From Novosphingobium album (ex Liu et al. 2023) (GTDB lineage: Bacteria > Pseudomonadota > Alphaproteobacteria > Sphingomonadales > Sphingomonadaceae), in assembly GCF_029076845.1 (NCBI RefSeq), contig NZ_JARESE010000044.1, positions 1-64,000 of the forward strand: DNA of 64,000 nucleotides, in the 5' to 3' direction. Shown here piece after piece: positions 62,756-64,000 of the stretch. A program made the position numbers and the translations under genes. The notes below the pieces were generated by a model. The model searched no databases and was not told the origin of the DNA. It saw nothing but the letters and a program-made list of their open reading frames with translations. Each line of letters begins with the position of its first letter. The first letter of the stretch is position 1.

Positions 62756-63736
62756 ATGACGCCGATGAGCATTCTGCAGATCCTGGTCATGGCGGGCGGC
62801 CTGATGGCCCTGATGGTGATCGGCTACACGCTGCTCTCCGGGCCCTCGCCGGCCAAGGAATCGGCGCGCCGGCTGCAATCGGTGCGCTTTCGCCATTCGC
62901 AGAACGCGATGGACCGGGTGGAGGCGCAGATGCGCAAGGCCGTGGCCGCGCGCAAGCCGAAGATCCACAACATCGCCGGGTCCAGCTCGCGGATCGACGC
63001 GCTGGCGCTGCGGCTGCACCGCACCGGCAAGCCCTGGACGGTGACGCAGTACCTTTACACCTCGTTCGGCATCATGGCGGCGGTGGCGCTGATCGTGTTC
63101 CTGAAGTCGGGCGCGCTGATGCTCGGGCTGGTGGTCGGCATCTTCGCGGGCGCGGCCATTCCCCACTTCGTCGTCGGCTATTTCATCGGCAAGCGGGCGA
63201 ACGCCTTCACCGTCAAGTTCCCCGACGCGATCGAGCTGCTGGTGCGGGGCCTGCGCTCGGGCCTGCCCGTCACCGAGACGCTGGGCGTCGTCGCCAGCGA
63301 AGTGCCCGGCCCGGTGGGCGAGGAATTCAAGCTCGTCACCGAACGCATCAAGATCGGCAAGACCATGGAGGATGCGCTGCAGGAAACCGCCGATCGCCTG
63401 GCGATGCCCGAATTCAACTTCTTCTGCATCACGCTGGCGATCCAGCGCGAGACCGGCGGCAACCTGGCCGAAACGCTGGCGAACCTGTCCGACGTGCTGC
63501 GCAAGCGCGCGCAGATGAAGCTGAAGATCCGGGCGATGAGCTCGGAATCGAAAGCCTCCGCCTATATCGTCGGCGCGCTGCCGTTCATCGTCTTCACGAT
63601 GATCTGGTGGATCAACCCCGGCTATCTGGCGGGCTTCTTCAGCGAGCCGCGGCTGATCGTGGCGGGCCTGGGCGGGCTGACCTGGATGGGCATCGGCGCC
63701 TTCATCATGGCCAAAATGGTCAGCTTCGAGATCTGA
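62756..63736 (+). CDS. tadB: Tad inner-membrane platform protein TadB
   Basis: Type II/IV secretion F-domain protein of the Tad platform, 326 residues. It has an N-terminal membrane segment, a pair of segments around 100-140, the conserved cytoplasmic F domain (FPDAIELLVRGLRSGLPVTETLGVVASEVPGPVGEEFKL ... QRETGGNLAETLANLSDVLRKR) and two C-terminal membrane segments. It pairs with TadC, which starts 22 bp downstream. Confidence 0.96.
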   Translation: MTPMSILQILVMAGGLMALMVIGYTLLSGPSPAKESARRLQSVRFRHSQNAMDRVEAQMRKAVAARKPKIHNIAGSSSRIDALALRLHRTGKPWTVTQYLYTSFGIMAAVALIVFLKSGALMLGLVVGIFAGAAIPHFVVGYFIGKRANAFTVKFPDAIELLVRGLRSGLPVTETLGVVASEVPGPVGEEFKLVTERIKIGKTMEDALQETADRLAMPEFNFFCITLAIQRETGGNLAETLANLSDVLRKRAQMKLKIRAMSSESKASAYIVGALPFIVFTMIWWINPGYLAGFFSEPRLIVAGLGGLTWMGIGAFIMAKMVSFEI

Positions 63737-63758
63737 TCGAGAGAAGACGGGAAAGAGC

Positions 63759-64000
63759 ATGTTGAACGAAGCGCCCGGACCGACCCTTTTCGGCGTCGAC
63801 GTCATCTTCGTCGGCACGATCCTGATCGGCGTGGCGGCGGCCGCGGTCGTCTTCGCGATCTATGCGGCGATCACCGTGCGCGACCCGATGGCGCGGCGCG
63901 TGAAGGCGCTCAACCAGCGCCGCGAACAGCTCAAGGCCGGCATCGCCACCGCCCCGCGCAAGCGCGCCAGCCTGGTGCGCCGCAACGAAACCACCGACAA
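63759..64000 (+). CDS. tadC: Tad inner-membrane platform protein TadC, 5' part
   Basis: The first 80 codons of a gene that runs off the right edge. It starts at ATG 63759 after GGGAAAGAG. One membrane segment is visible (VDVIFVGTILIGVAAAAVVFAIYAA), followed by a basic cytoplasmic stretch (RRVKALNQRREQLKAG). Identity as TadC rests mainly on its place after tadB and on the N-terminal layout. Confidence 0.8.
   Translation, partial: MLNEAPGPTLFGVDVIFVGTILIGVAAAAVVFAIYAAITVRDPMARRVKALNQRREQLKAGIATAPRKRASLVRRNETTD

Noticed and set aside
60428..63817. 1129-codon minus-strand frame
   Set aside because: Antisense across cpaC, cpaD, cpaE and tadB; shadow frame.

Overview
The window is high-GC, tightly packed DNA from an alphaproteobacterium, most likely a member of the Sphingomonadaceae (Sphingomonas/Novosphingobium type). 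The markers are a DivL homologue with tyrosine in its H-box, a MucR/Ros regulator, alphaproteobacterial AddAB, a Fur/Mur protein without the usual cysteines, TonB receptors with an STN domain, and a Caulobacter-like cpa/tad pilus locus. I see no tRNA, rRNA, CRISPR array, complete insertion sequence or prophage. No gap between genes exceeds 300 bp; the largest are about 285 bp (ahcY/peroxiredoxin), 250 bp (divL/ahcY) and 210 bp (sigma factor/TetR).

Layout. 1-3.9 kb (minus): ECF sigma factor, FecR anti-sigma and an STN-domain TonB receptor, a cell-surface signalling set whose receptor is truncated at the window edge. 4.1-11.1 kb (plus): a TetR-controlled tripartite efflux operon of CecR/YbhGFSR type plus its own outer-membrane factor. 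11.1-14.0 kb (minus): a 2OG-Fe(II) oxygenase followed by rutB-rutC-rutA of pyrimidine ring opening. 14.1-19.4 kb: secA and a small exported protein (minus), argJ and an inositol-monophosphatase-like gene (plus). 19.4-32.6 kb (minus): ahcY, then a long overlapping chain divL-tsaE-amgK-murU-addB-addA-trxA, which joins cell-cycle control, tRNA modification, peptidoglycan-sugar recycling and double-strand-break repair. A 160 bp structured inverted repeat lies between ahcY and divL. 32.9-41.0 kb: peroxiredoxin, a large putative alpha/beta hydrolase divergent from a short-chain dehydrogenase across a perfect-arm palindrome, a PAS histidine kinase/response regulator pair, a second dehydrogenase and a CocE-type hydrolase.

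41.1-47.9 kb (minus): ergothioneine genes egtB-egtD, class II DAHP synthase and an exported M16 peptidase. 48.0-54.8 kb (mostly plus): Nfu Fe-S carrier, tsaB, rimI, mucR, fur, a PlsC acyltransferase, ispH, thrB and rnhA, with one lipoprotein gene on minus. 54.9-57.2 kb (minus): a YegP-like protein, a DauA-like D-amino-acid dehydrogenase and a lysophospholipase-like hydrolase. 57.3 kb to the right edge (plus): cpaA-B-C-D-E-tadB-tadC of a Flp/Tad pilus, with no cpaF ATPase gene between cpaE and tadB.

Most of the window is conserved housekeeping. The least explained parts are the structured repeat near 31.0 kb, the 33-41 kb hydrolase/dehydrogenase region with its palindrome, the truncated receptor at the left edge, and the linkage of a 2OG-Fe(II) oxygenase to a minimal rut set.
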